From the NCBI RefSeq assembly GCF_026191375.1, contig NZ_JAODTL010000059.1, forward strand, positions 1 to 55,628: 55,628 bases of DNA, given 5' to 3'. Origin of the DNA: Marinomonas pontica. Lineage in GTDB: Bacteria; Pseudomonadota; Gammaproteobacteria; Pseudomonadales; Marinomonadaceae. Shown here piece after piece: positions 16,979 to 26,555 of the stretch. Under the pieces are notes generated by a model. It had not been told where the DNA came from. It saw nothing but the letters and a program-made list of their open reading frames with translations, and made no database searches. Positions within the stretch are counted from its first letter, which is position 1. Every line of letters starts with the position of its first letter. A program made the translations under genes and the position numbers.

Positions 16979-17875
16979 ATGCCATTAGACGTTATTATCA
17001 TTGGTGGAAGTTTTGCAGGATTATCAGCTGCGATGCAGTTGGCAAGAGGCCAAAGGCACGTCACCGTTATCGATGCTGGCGAGCCCAGAAACCGTTTCTC
17101 AGATGAATCCCATGGATTCTTTGGCCTAGACGGCGTCTCGCCTTTTGCCATTCAGCAAGAAGCCTACCGCCAATTACTTAACTACCCGACCGCCACCATA
17201 GTGCAAGGCAAAGCGACGACCGTCGAAAAACAGGCGCAAGGGTTCGATGTTACTCTGGAAGACGGCACACTTCTGAGCAGCAAAAAACTCATTCTCGCCA
17301 CTGGGCTACGAGACGAAATTCCAGATATCCCCGGCCTGAAAGAGCGTTGGGGAGCGACGGTCATCCATTGCCCTTATTGCCACGGCTATGAAGTTCGCAA
17401 CCAGCCACTTGGCGTTATCGCCACCAGCCCATTGTCCATTCATCAAGCTGGGATGATTCCCGATTGGGGGCCAACGACTTACTTTACCCAAGGCGAATTT
17501 GAGCCAGATGAAGAGCAACGAGCGTTTCTACTAAAACGCGGCGTTACCATTGAAAGCACGCCCGTGTTGGAAGTACTAGGGAGAGCGCCGGAGATGACAT
17601 CAGTTTACCTTGCGGATGGTCGTACGGTACGCATTGCGGCGCTCTTTGTGGGGCCAAAAACACACATGTCGAGCCCCTTTGCCGAACAGCTAGGCTGCGA
17701 GTTTGAAGAAGGCCCAATGGGATTGGTCATCAAAACCGATGCGATGAAACACACCAGCGTCGACGGCGTATTTGCCGCTGGCGACGTGTCGAACCCAATG
17801 CAAAATGCCACGCTCGCCTCCGCGTCTGGCGTCATGGCCGGAGTGGGTGCGCATTTTTCGTTAATGCACGATTAG
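16979..17875 (+). CDS. Thioredoxin-reductase-like FAD/NAD(P) oxidoreductase
   Basis: A 298-residue flavoprotein. FAD-binding GGSFAG lies at 9-14, an ATG-type FAD motif in KLILATGLRDE, and the redox pair is CPYC (Cys131, Cys134) in HCPYCHGYE. The C-terminal FAD motif is VFAAGDVSNP. This is the thioredoxin-reductase fold with a CPYC active site, used in many small stand-alone reductases. The start at 16979 has GAAGGA eight bases upstream; 16964 is a longer alternative. It is divergent from the Rrf2 regulator 112 bases away and followed by a hairpin. Confidence 0.85.
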   Translation: MPLDVIIIGGSFAGLSAAMQLARGQRHVTVIDAGEPRNRFSDESHGFFGLDGVSPFAIQQEAYRQLLNYPTATIVQGKATTVEKQAQGFDVTLEDGTLLSSKKLILATGLRDEIPDIPGLKERWGATVIHCPYCHGYEVRNQPLGVIATSPLSIHQAGMIPDWGPTTYFTQGEFEPDEEQRAFLLKRGVTIESTPVLEVLGRAPEMTSVYLADGRTVRIAALFVGPKTHMSSPFAEQLGCEFEEGPMGLVIKTDAMKHTSVDGVFAAGDVSNPMQNATLASASGVMAGVGAHFSLMHD

Positions 17876-17887
17876 CCCTCTAAATCG

Positions 17888-17925
17888 AGTGAGGTGATCA
17901 CACTGTTCACCTCACTTGCTTATTT
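17888..17925 (+). terminator. Hairpin terminator after the flavoprotein gene
   Basis: Arms AGTGAGGTGA (17888-17897) and TCACCTCACT (17907-17916) pair perfectly over ten bases with a nine-base loop. Only a weak T-rich tail (TGCTTATTT) follows. No protein gene is seen from here to 18168. Confidence 0.7.
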
Positions 17926-18168
17926 CCAGCTAACGATTTTTCAAATGAAAACTTACTGTAATTAATGGCGTATTTTCTACACCCTTTGGTGTTCATTTGA
18001 GTGTTTCATTGCTGAGATACCGTCACATAAGTAAAGCTTACGTCATGATTGGGCAGAGGCGGTTCACGTCTATTTTTTTGCGCATTGTTGGCGGGGTTTT
18101 CAATCATAAAATTCCGCGTAATCTAACTAGCGAACAACACAACACTCTGTTCATTAGGAGAAAACAAC

Positions 18169-18714
18169 ATGATTACTTCTTTTAAAAAACGCACTTTATT
18201 CAGCGGCGCATTAATTGCTTCATCACTTGCCACTATGGCCTATGCAGAAACACCCAAACAAGGCATTACTTTTACACCCAGCATTGGCTACTACAACACA
18301 GATGGAAATCGACAAGCGGGCAACGACACCTCCTATTCCATTGGTGTCGGTTACCAAACCAACAGCCCTCTGGCATTGGAAGCGGTGTACTTACATTCAG
18401 ACGCCAGCCGCAATGGCCGAGACAACGATTTAGATCAATATCGTGTGGACGGGCTCTACAGCCTACCTGCCTTCGACACCGTGAATTTAACACCTTACCT
18501 CGCGGCAGGTGTGGGCATAACGGATGTGGATGGAGACTCCAATAACTTACTGGTAAACGCCGGTGGTGGTGTGAAATACGCTATTAACAGCGACGTGGAT
18601 CTTAGAGCAGACTTCCGTCTGGTGAAAGACATCGAAGACAACCATCTGGACAACGTAACGTCCATTGGTGTGCAGTACAGCTTTGGCATGCCGAATCAAC
18701 AAACGACCAATTAA
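18169..18714 (+). CDS. OmpA/OprF-like outer-membrane beta-barrel protein
   Basis: A 181-residue exported protein. The signal peptide ends near ATMAYA (about 26). The mature part alternates hydrophobic and polar residues in strands such as SYSIGVGYQT, LALEAVYLHS, VNLTPYLAAGVGI and NLLVNAGGGVKYAI, and ends in VTSIGVQYSFGM, close to an aromatic outer-membrane insertion signal. It matches an 8-strand OmpA-like porin barrel without a peptidoglycan domain. A TTAGGAG site precedes the ATG. Confidence 0.8.
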   Translation: MITSFKKRTLFSGALIASSLATMAYAETPKQGITFTPSIGYYNTDGNRQAGNDTSYSIGVGYQTNSPLALEAVYLHSDASRNGRDNDLDQYRVDGLYSLPAFDTVNLTPYLAAGVGITDVDGDSNNLLVNAGGGVKYAINSDVDLRADFRLVKDIEDNHLDNVTSIGVQYSFGMPNQQTTN

Positions 18715-18783
18715 TCGCACATGACATAATCGAATCATTCTCCCACATGGATGTGGTATTTTTTTGAACCGTCGATACAGACC

Positions 18784-18821
18784 AAAACGCCCAATGGTGA
18801 CATTGAGCGTTTTGAGTTTTA
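18784..18821. terminator. Bidirectional terminator between convergent genes
   Basis: AAAACGC...CAATG, a GTGA loop, then CATTG...GCGTTTT form an interrupted stem flanked by A residues on one side and T residues on the other. It sits between the barrel gene and the flavoprotein gene that converges on it. Confidence 0.75.
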
Positions 18822-18825
18822 TCGA

Positions 18826-20061
18826 TCAGGTTAAAAACTCACGGACACCCTGTGCGGCCAATCGGCCCGTCGCAAAACACGCCGTTAATAAATAGCCGCC
18901 CGTTGGCGCTTCCCAATCCAGCATCTCACCAGCACAAAACACACCGGGCATGGCTTTCAACATGAGTTTCTCATCGACACTGTTTTCACACACACCGCCC
19001 GCACTCGAGATCACTTCTTCAATGGGCTTGGTTTTGTAAAAACTTGCCGGCACGGCTTTTAAGCATCTCGCCAAAGTGTCAGGTGTCTGAAAGGCGTCTT
19101 TTGGAAATGCCTCGTACAGCAGCGCCGCTTTCACGCCGCTGATGCCCAAGGTGCGCTTCAAATACTTACTAAAGGATTCTTTTGGTTTCGTGTTACGCAG
19201 CTTTTGAATGACTTGCGCTTCACTTTGCAGAGGTAGGAAATCCATCAATAACGACGACCGACCGGACGCATTGATGCCGTCACGCAAATATTTAGAAAAC
19301 GCATAAATCAGGCTGCCTTCCATGCCATCGCGGGTGACAATGCATTCGCCCTTTTTCGTCACGACACGTCCGTCTTCTAACGCAAAAGAAAACGCCACGT
19401 CTTTAAGAGGGCTGCCCGCAAACTTGGATTGTAAGTGCTCACTCCACTCGCTGTAAAAACCGCAATTGGCGCTTTGCAGAGGAGCGACATCAATGCCCTT
19501 TTCCGTCAACACCGGAAGCCAAGCACCGTCAGAACCCAACTTCGGCCAGCTCGCACCGCCCATTGCCAACACAATCGCATCCGCTTTTGCCGTCACGCTT
19601 TCACCAGCGTGATCAAAAACAACATCATTGACCGACAACGCGACCATTTTGTGGCGCATATGAAACTGCACACCCGCATCGCGTAAGCGTTTTAACCAGT
19701 TACGCAGTAATGGCGCGGCTTTCATGTCTTTGGGAAAAACGCGGCCAGAGGTACCAACAAAGGTTTCAATGCCTAACGCATGGATCCAATCGCATAAATC
19801 ATCGGCATTGAAGTGACGAATCGACGTGTCCAGCCAATCGGCTTTGTCGTAGTAACGCTGAATGAATTCGGGGTACGCTTCGGAATGAGTGATGTTCATG
19901 CCACCCACACCCGCTAATAAAAACTTGCGGCACGCGCTGGGCTTAGCATCGTATACATGGACTTGATGACCTGCGGCACAAATCCCTTCTGCTGCCATCA
20001 GACCCGCTGGGCCCGCGCCAACAACAATGACTGTTTTTTGCGTTTGCACCGCATTTTGCAT
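18826..20061 (-). CDS. HI0933/BaiN-family flavoprotein (TIGR03862-like)
   Basis: A 411-residue FAD-dependent protein. The dinucleotide motif GAGPAG is at 15-20, KFLLAGVGGMNITH near 46-59 is the hallmark of the HI0933/YhiN group, and the C-terminus has CAGEMLDWEAPTGGYLLTACFATG. The sequence looks most like the subgroup described as TIGR03862, whose biological function is not established. No membrane segments. Monocistronic on the minus strand. Confidence 0.8.
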   Translation of the reverse strand: MQNAVQTQKTVIVVGAGPAGLMAAEGICAAGHQVHVYDAKPSACRKFLLAGVGGMNITHSEAYPEFIQRYYDKADWLDTSIRHFNADDLCDWIHALGIETFVGTSGRVFPKDMKAAPLLRNWLKRLRDAGVQFHMRHKMVALSVNDVVFDHAGESVTAKADAIVLAMGGASWPKLGSDGAWLPVLTEKGIDVAPLQSANCGFYSEWSEHLQSKFAGSPLKDVAFSFALEDGRVVTKKGECIVTRDGMEGSLIYAFSKYLRDGINASGRSSLLMDFLPLQSEAQVIQKLRNTKPKESFSKYLKRTLGISGVKAALLYEAFPKDAFQTPDTLARCLKAVPASFYKTKPIEEVISSAGGVCENSVDEKLMLKAMPGVFCAGEMLDWEAPTGGYLLTACFATGRLAAQGVREFLT

Positions 20062-20150
20062 ACTGACCCATACCCACTATAAAAAAACACGCATGATAAA
20101 GAATTTTCCCCCAAGCCCCAATGGCTAATCCACAAAGTTTAGGGTAATCG

Positions 20151-20738
20151 TTAGGACTTAGGTCGACTCTGCACTCCTGCGGTCAATGCCAAACGCATCG
20201 CTTCTTCCACGCCAATGTCCAGCTCTGTCAATCTATCGCGGGAAATATACAAGGTCATGCCGCCAATTTGATAACTCAATGGCACATAGACCCCCACCAG
20301 ATCTTGGTCTGCAAACAATTGCTGTCCGGTTTTCTCACCAGTGATAAAGCCAATCACCTGCGCGCCATTCCATTCAATGGACACCACGCTTTTCATTTCC
20401 TTTTTTTCCGCCAAATTAAAGACCATCATCATGTCTTTAATCGCACCATAAATGGACTTCACTAACGGAATACGTTCGAAAATGTTATGGCTTAATTTCA
20501 CCAAGTAGCGAATACCGTACAGGTTCACCAAAAAACCGGTTAACACCAACATGCCTAAGCTGGCGATCAAGCCTAAGCCGGGGAAATACAAGGCATCAGG
20601 AATCAGCAATAACAAGACCGGCTGAGCAATCGCCTCGCCCGTCGCCAACAACCAATAAATCAAATACACCGTTAACCCAATGGGCAAAACAGCCACTAAC
20701 CCTTTTAATAACAAGGTAATCAATTTGTTCATTTTCAT
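20151..20738 (-). CDS. DUF502 family membrane protein
   Basis: A 195-residue inner-membrane protein with two hydrophobic segments (about 7-31 and 50-72) followed by a soluble part containing FERIPLVKSIYGAIKDM, typical of DUF502. Members are found across bacteria and plants with no settled biochemical function. AGGA lies six bases before the ATG at 20738; 20732 is an in-frame alternative. Confidence 0.85.
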   Translation of the reverse strand: MKMNKLITLLLKGLVAVLPIGLTVYLIYWLLATGEAIAQPVLLLLIPDALYFPGLGLIASLGMLVLTGFLVNLYGIRYLVKLSHNIFERIPLVKSIYGAIKDMMMVFNLAEKKEMKSVVSIEWNGAQVIGFITGEKTGQQLFADQDLVGVYVPLSYQIGGMTLYISRDRLTELDIGVEEAMRLALTAGVQSRPKS

Positions 20739-20891
20739 AAGGATCCTATTAAATTTTGTACAGCATACCGCAAGGTCTGTGCCACTCCTATGACTCTGAC
20801 AAGAGTTGACGAAAAGATTGCCGAAACACTGTCAGCCTTATACCCTTTTGCACAATAACGACTTTATTGAGGTCTCTTACGGAGCAATAAC

Positions 20892-21785
20892 ATGAACTAT
20901 AAACGCCTAGAAACCTTCGTCTGGGTTGCCTCGTTAGGCAATTTCCGTAAGGCCGCCGAACGACTGCACACCACACAACCCGCTATTTCAGCACGCATTT
21001 CAGGATTAGAAGAGGAGCTGGGCGTTAAATTGTTTGAGCGTGAAGGAGGCTCCAGTCCGATCACTCTGACGTCAAAAGGCAAAGAATTGCTGCCGTACAT
21101 AGAGAAAATTCTCTATCAGACAGAGCAACTGAAAAAACGCGCCAATATTTCCAACGCTTACACAGGCGTACTGCGTTTGGGGGTGTCTGAAACCATTGTT
21201 AATACTTGGTTGCCCGATTTTCTCTCTCGTTTACACAATGACATGCCCAACCTAGACGTCGAAATGACAGTGGACATCACCTCAAACTTAACCACTGGAA
21301 TTAAAGACAGATCCCTAGATTTAGGATTGCTCATGGGCCCCATTTCCGAACCCAACATTGTGAACCGAGCGTTGTGTACGTTTTCGCTGTCTTGGGTCGC
21401 CAGCCCCACATTAGAGCTACCTGATCGCTTGCTGTATTTAGAGGAATTGGCCAAATGGCCCATTATTACCTACGCCCGTGCCACCAAGCCTTATGTGGAA
21501 ATAAACCAAAAATTCCGTGAACTGGATGGCGCACCTGCGCACTTCTTCGCCTCTACCTCGTTGGCCGCCTGCCGAAGTTTAGCCATTGATGCGGTCGGTA
21601 TTTCTACCTTGCCGAACATTATGATTGCCAAAGAACTGGAAGCGGGCAGTCTGCAAAAAATTCGTGCGGTTTGGACACCCAGCGACCTGACCTTCACAGC
21701 GTCCTATTCCGATGAACCCTTCAACCCCATTGCAGAAATCGCCACCAACATCGCCGTGCTGGCCGCCGAAGAATACAATCAATAA
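20892..21785 (+). CDS. LysR-family transcriptional regulator
   Basis: A 297-residue regulator: N-terminal winged HTH (1-62, including NFRKAAERLHTTQPAISARI) and a periplasmic-binding-like effector domain from about 90. It is followed in the same direction by the O-methyltransferase gene and lies upstream of the amidase and 5-oxoproline genes, any of which could be targets; the sequence does not settle this. GGAG lies seven bases before the ATG. Confidence 0.85.
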   Translation: MNYKRLETFVWVASLGNFRKAAERLHTTQPAISARISGLEEELGVKLFEREGGSSPITLTSKGKELLPYIEKILYQTEQLKKRANISNAYTGVLRLGVSETIVNTWLPDFLSRLHNDMPNLDVEMTVDITSNLTTGIKDRSLDLGLLMGPISEPNIVNRALCTFSLSWVASPTLELPDRLLYLEELAKWPIITYARATKPYVEINQKFRELDGAPAHFFASTSLAACRSLAIDAVGISTLPNIMIAKELEAGSLQKIRAVWTPSDLTFTASYSDEPFNPIAEIATNIAVLAAEEYNQ

Positions 21786-21815
21786 GAAGAGACCGCGTCA
21801 CAATGTCCAAACAAT

Positions 21816-21834
21816 GAGAATGATAATGAAAACC
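21816..21834. promoter_or_regulatory. Possible Fur-type operator
   Basis: This 19-base stretch agrees with 14 of 19 positions of the consensus GATAATGATAATCATTATC, including an unbroken AATGATAAT core. It lies 72 bases upstream of the O-methyltransferase. The right half is poor, so iron control is only a suggestion. Confidence 0.3.
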
Positions 21835-21905
21835 ATCTTGATTTGATCAACAAAAGACGGCAGCATCGTTGCATCTCAACTTTGTTGGTTAAAAAGGAAG
21901 TGTTA

Positions 21906-22542
21906 ATGGATCATCAAATACAAGCGGTTTTAGAGCAATACCACCAGCGCATTCAGCAAGAGCGACAAGCCCCAAGAATAGAACCAAAAGGCGGCCGAGA
22001 TGGCGGTCACGATCAGCGCATGAGAGCCGTAGGCCCAGACACTGGCCAATTACTCAACCTAGCTGGTTAAAAGCTTAAAAGCCCCCAATATCTTGGAAAT
22101 CGGTACCTCGTTTGGCTATTCTGGCATTTGGCTTGCTGAAGCAGCCAAAGCAACGGGCGGTCGTGTGACCACACTTGAAATGCATCAATACAAAAGCGAT
22201 TACGCCAAACAAAAAGCCACCGAGGCGGGGCTAGCAGACTATATCGACTTTCAGATTGGTGACGCGGTTGAACTTATTCAGCAATATGAGGGCAAATTCG
22301 ACTTTATTTTATTGGATTTGTGGAAGGACATGTACGTTCCCTGCTTGGACGTCTTTTATCCAAAACTGAACCCTGGCGCCATCGTTGTCGCCGACAACAT
22401 GATCCGGCCGGGCAATCAGGAAGTCAAAGATTACGGCCTTGCAGTAAGAGCAAAAGCCCACATGAGCGGAGTACTTCTGCCGGTCGGAACCGGTTTGGAA
22501 ATCAGCCGCTATGAGCCCTCACCACATTATAATGCGCCTTAA
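21906..22542 (+). pseudogene. Class I SAM-dependent O-methyltransferase, frameshifted
   Basis: Would encode about 211 residues of the O-methyltransferase family 3 (catechol/caffeoyl-CoA type) fold. The N-terminal piece DHQIQAVLEQYHQRI...RMRAVGPDTGQLLNL runs into a stop at 22070, while LVKSLKAPNILEIGTSFGYSG continues in the next frame. One extra base near 22062 explains this and its removal gives GQLLNLLVKSLKAPNILEIG. EIGTSFGYSG is the SAM-binding loop and FILLDLWKD the acidic motif. AAGGAAG precedes the ATG. The end overlaps the convergent amidase gene by four bases. Confidence 0.75.
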
Positions 22543-23809
22543 TACGCCACGATCGGTTCAACGCGTTTCGCCAATGCAAGTAGCGCCTTGTCCATGCCAT
22601 TTGCGGCGGTGAGCATCAGCCCCATTGGCTCGTTTTTAAATCGAAACGGCAAGGAAATACTGCAACCGTTCAATACGTTGGCCAGCGATGTATTACGCAA
22701 GCACAACAAGTTAAGACGATCGTATTCCGCGTCCTCTTCTAAATCAGACAGTTTGGGCGCGACGACCGCCACGGTTGGCAATAGGAAAACCGTATTCGGC
22801 TCTTCTTTTGCCATTCGTTCAATAAAAGCCGCTCGCGCCACGAGCGTTTGCTGGAAGTCTTCGGCATGAAGGTTTTGGCACGTGCGATACGTGACGCCAC
22901 TCGCGGGTCAATGTCTGCGTTTTCTAGATCGTAATCTTGACCATAAAACGCCTGACATTCAAACGCCGAAAACTGCCAAACAGGCAAGGTTTTATAGGTT
23001 TCTAGCGCATCAATAAAACGCCGCTCAATCGCCATGCCTGCGGCTTCAAGCTGAGATAATTTCTCGGCAAAACCTTTCTCAACGGGCGCATCCAAATCAT
23101 TCATACCAAAGTTACTGGGTACCACTAGTTTTAGCGGAGAAGAGTCTGCGCTTCTGGAGAAATCCGCTGGCGTTGTTGTTGCAGACAATACCTGCCACAA
23201 CAACTCGCACTCCTCTACTGTTTTGGCCATTGGACCGACCGAATCAAGTGAATCGGACAAGGGCAAACAGCCTTCTCTTGATACCGAGTGTTGTGAGGGC
23301 TTAAACCCCGTTAAGCCACAAAACGCCGCTGGAATGCGCAATGATCCACCCGTGTCAGTACCCAGCGCGGCATCCGCCACACCCAACGCCACCGATGCTG
23401 CGCCACCACTGGTTGAACCACCGGTAATGCGACCGGCCTGTATCGGGTTGTCAGGCGTGCCATAATGCGGATTCAAACCCAGCCCCGAATACGCCAGCTC
23501 GGTCATATTGGTGTGCCCCACGAAGCTCGCACCTGCTTTTCGTAACTGAGAGACCGCGACCGCGTCTTGCTCGGCGGGCGTATTATCTAAAAAAATCGAT
23601 CCTGCTTGCGTCTTATAGCCTTGCACTTGAAACAAGTCCTTGATCGAAATAATCGACCCATTTAAAACGCCCTGTTGTGGCTCGACATAATCAAAAAGCT
23701 CAGTAAAAACGGACTGACCTTTTGTCTCAATAATGCCCAAGGAGCGCTTCCACTCAGCGATCAAATCTCGGCCTTGCCAAGCAACATTCGATGGTTTTGA
23801 TTGCGTCAT
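22539..23809 (-). pseudogene. Amidase signature family hydrolase, frameshifted
   Basis: About 423 residues of an amidase with the Ser-cisSer-Lys triad: Lys in SIISIKDLF, cis-Ser in GGSTSGGAA, and the nucleophile in TDTGGSLRIPAAFCG. The frame breaks near 22864: the first part ends RIARAKTFM and the correct continuation AEDFQQTLVARAAFIERM lies in the next frame, restored by adding one G (GGC instead of GC context on the coding strand). Such amidases cleave small amides; next to a 5-oxoproline operon it may feed glutamate or pyroglutamate derivatives, but this is inference. It is divergent from the DUF1445 gene, 197 bases away. Confidence 0.8.
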
Positions 23810-24006
23810 ACATTCGCCTAGTGTTGATCATACATTGCGTCAAAAAGTACCGTTGTTGATCCGTTTCGTCAAAGGGAGAATAATCAGACGACAGCGCCTT
23901 GATAAAAAAATTGATCAAATTACCCAAAAAATCACGATTAGACTTTACGACCAAGCTAGATCTACTCTTAGACAATCCAATTGTGGCAAGAATAAGGAAA
24001 ACATCC

Positions 24007-24806
24007 ATGAACCCCACTCCGTCTCCGTTATTGCAACAAACCTATGATTTACGCCAAGCGATCCGCAGCAAAGCGCACACTGGGCCTACCAGCGGTTTGG
24101 TACAAGGCGCGATGCAAGGCAACGTGGTGATTTTACCGGCGGATTGGGCGAGCGAGTTTTTGCTTTACTGCCAAAAGAATCCAGTGTCTTGCCCTTTGAT
24201 AGGCGTCTCTGAAGTGGGCGATTTCAACATGCCGGAACTGGGTCATGATATTGATATGCGCCACGACATTCCCGAATACTATGTGTATCGCAATGGCGAG
24301 AAAGTCGAAAGCCGCGCGGACATTGAAGACCTATGGCAAGACGACATGGTGGCTTTTGTCTTGGGTTGTTCTTTTTCGTTTGAACATGCGTTGTCACAAG
24401 CAGGGCTAACCCCGAGAAACATAGAAGAAGACGTTAATGTGTCTATGTTTGAAACCAACATTGCGACGGTGCCTGCGGGGCGTTTTTCGGTAATACCGTG
24501 GTGACCATGCGTCCTTATGTTCCAAAAGATGCCATTCGTGCCATTCAAATTACCACTCGTTTTCCCAAAGCGCACGGCGCTCCACTACACTTTGGTTCAC
24601 CACAAGACATTGGCATTACGGATTTAGGCAAACCAGAGTATGGTGATGCTGTCAGTATCAAAGACGGTGAAGTCCCTGTTTTTTGGGCATGTGGCGTAAC
24701 ACCGCAGGTGGCGATTCGTAATGCAAAACCGCCTATTTGTATTACTCATGCACCGGGAAAAATGCTGGTGACGGATATTTTAGACATGGATCTGGCGGTG
24801 CTTTAG
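24007..24806 (+). pseudogene. DUF1445 (YcsI-like putative hydro-lyase), frameshifted
   Basis: Would encode about 266 residues. The first part contains GPTSGLVQGAMQGNVVILP and FVLGCSFSFEHAL, and the second [28 protein letters not shown] and CGVTPQ, all characteristic of DUF1445/YcsI. The frame breaks at 24489: GRFS should continue [10 protein letters not shown], which one added G in the GG run restores. DUF1445 genes neighbour 5-oxoprolinase genes in other bacteria (ycsI beside ycsF in Bacillus), and this domain also occurs in the mammalian D-glutamate cyclase protein. A role in D-glutamate/5-oxoproline turnover is likely but unproven. AAGGA lies before the ATG. Confidence 0.8.
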
Positions 24807-24903
24807 CCCATCATTTTTGAATGAGACAAAAGCACCTAGGTAGGCAAAATAATAAGAAATAACAGGCAACACACTACAACAACATCAAAACAGGAACGGA
24901 ACA

Positions 24904-25880
24904 ATGATGACATTAAATCGTGCTCTACTCATTGGTGGCGTCGCTATCAGTGGTCTTACTTCGACGGCGAGTTTTGCTGAAAAATGGCACATGCCAACAC
25001 CTTACGGTGACGGTAACCTGCCCACTCAAATCGCTTATACTTTCGCGCAAGAAATCAAAGAAAACACCAAAGGGGAATTGGACATTACCGTTCACTCTGG
25101 TGGCTCTTTGGTGAAACACACTGAGATTCCTCGTTCGGTAAAACCGGCCAAGTGCAAATGGGCGAAGTTTTCTTGGGGATTCTTGGCAACGAAAACCCCG
25201 TGTATAAGCACGATAATATTCCCTTCTTAGCGACGTCTTTTGAAGACGCGAAAAAGCTGTGGGAAGCGGCGAAGCCAGCGGTCTCCAAACAATTGGATAA
25301 AGACGGTATGATGCTGCTTTATGCAGTAGCGTGGCCAGCGCAGAGCCTTTACAGCAAAGATCCAGTGAACAGTTTGGCCGACCTAAAAGGACAAAAGATG
25401 CGCGCTTACAGCCCATCAACGTCCCGCCTTGCGGATCTAATGGGAACCACCCCAACCACGATTCAAGTACCAGACATCCCACAAGCCTTCAGTACGGGCA
25501 TCATTCAAGCCATGATCACCTCGCCATCCACCGGTGTGGATAGCCAAGCGTGGGATTATGTAAACAACTACACCGACGTAAAAGCGTGGATTCCTAAAAA
25601 CATCATTGTGGTGAATAAACGCGCTTTTCGTCGTTTAGATAAAGCCACTCAACAAGTGATTTTGGACGCTGCAAAACACGCTGAAGCCGCAGGCTGGACA
25701 AAAGTAGCCGCACGCGCTGCGAAAGACAAAGCCACCTTAATTGAAAACGGCATGGTGGTTTCAGAGCCGTCTCCTCAACTGTTGAAAGAACTGCAAGCCA
25801 TAGGCAAAACCATGACAGAAGAGTGGAAAGCAGAAGCGCCAAAAGAAGTCGGCGAGATCCTAACGCGTTACCAGAACTAA
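24904..25880 (+). pseudogene. dctP: TRAP transporter substrate-binding protein (DctP family), frameshifted
   Basis: Would encode about 325 residues, exported by a signal peptide ending near ASFA (about 25). The DctP pattern is clear: EKWHMPTPYGDGN at the mature start, the signature RSVKTGQVQMGEV region, and LKGQKMRAYSPSTSRLADLMG in the middle. The frame breaks at 25140-25143, where an A run of four should be five to give SVKTGQVQMGE. It captures an organic acid in the periplasm for the TRAP permease that follows. From the neighbouring PxpABC genes the ligand may be 5-oxoproline or a related acid. Confidence 0.85.
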
Positions 25881-25892
25881 TTAGCGATATAA

Positions 25893-26010
25893 ATCCCCCA
25901 CCTAACTGAAATAGTAAATACACCTCCCTCCTGCGAAGGGGGGCTGGGTGGGGATCAAAGAAAAGACGAACCACCCCTCCCTAACCCTTGACGATAAGGG
26001 GAGGGATTAG
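25893..26010. repeat. GC-rich palindromic intergenic repeat pair
   Basis: Two adjacent hairpin units between the TRAP binding-protein and small-permease genes. The first has outer arms around ATCCCCCACC and GGGTGGGGAT with an inner CCTCCC/GGGGGG stem. The second (25971-26010) pairs CCCCTCCCTAACCCTT with AAGGGGAGGG. Composition differs sharply from the flanks. It looks like a dispersed REP-like element; copies elsewhere cannot be checked here. It could also damp transcription into the permease genes. Confidence 0.65.
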
Positions 26011-26036
26011 TCAATACGCCTCAAAAAGTGAACACT

Positions 26037-26555
26037 ATGAGCCAATTAAAAGAAAAACTTTACCTCTGCTCTGGCCTGTTATCCGGTTTGTGCATCGTGG
26101 TTATTACGTTGCTTTTGTTAGCGCAGATCGTTGGTCGCTTATGCGGCTTTATTGTCCCCTCTGCGGAAGACTTTGCCGGTTACGCGTTAGCAGCATCCAC
26201 CTTTCTTGGATTGGCTTACACCTTTCGTGAAGGCGGTCATATTCGTGTCACCTTACTGATTGAGCGCTTTTCTCCGCTGCCCAGAAAAATCCAAGAAGGC
26301 ACTATTTTAGTCTTATCATTCTGCCTTTTATGTTACCTATCTTACGCATGCTCTTACATGGTGTACGAATCTTACATTTATGATGAAGTCTCTTACGGCT
26401 ACATTCCCGTGCCGTTGTGGATACCGCAAACCACGGTTGCCATTGGCGTTGTTGCCCTCAATTTGGCCATTTTAGACGCTTTGATCATGGTGTTACGTGG
26501 CAAACAACCAACCTATAGCGAACAAGAAGACAGTTTGTCTTTGGAGGAAATCTAA
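26037..26555 (+). CDS. dctQ: TRAP transporter small permease (DctQ family)
   Basis: A 172-residue inner-membrane protein with four hydrophobic segments (about 10-35, 45-66, 88-108 and 128-150). EDFAGYALAASTFLGLAYTFREGGHIRV around 45-72 is the typical DctQ stretch. The ATG at 26037 was chosen; a GTG at 26028 is in frame upstream. Its stop codon shares one base with the start codon of the large permease, indicating coupling. Confidence 0.85.
   Translation: MSQLKEKLYLCSGLLSGLCIVVITLLLLAQIVGRLCGFIVPSAEDFAGYALAASTFLGLAYTFREGGHIRVTLLIERFSPLPRKIQEGTILVLSFCLLCYLSYACSYMVYESYIYDEVSYGYIPVPLWIPQTTVAIGVVALNLAILDALIMVLRGKQPTYSEQEDSLSLEEI

Noticed and set aside
25893..26010. CRISPR-like repeat
   Set aside because: The two units are self-complementary hairpins that are not equal in sequence and have no spacer pattern.
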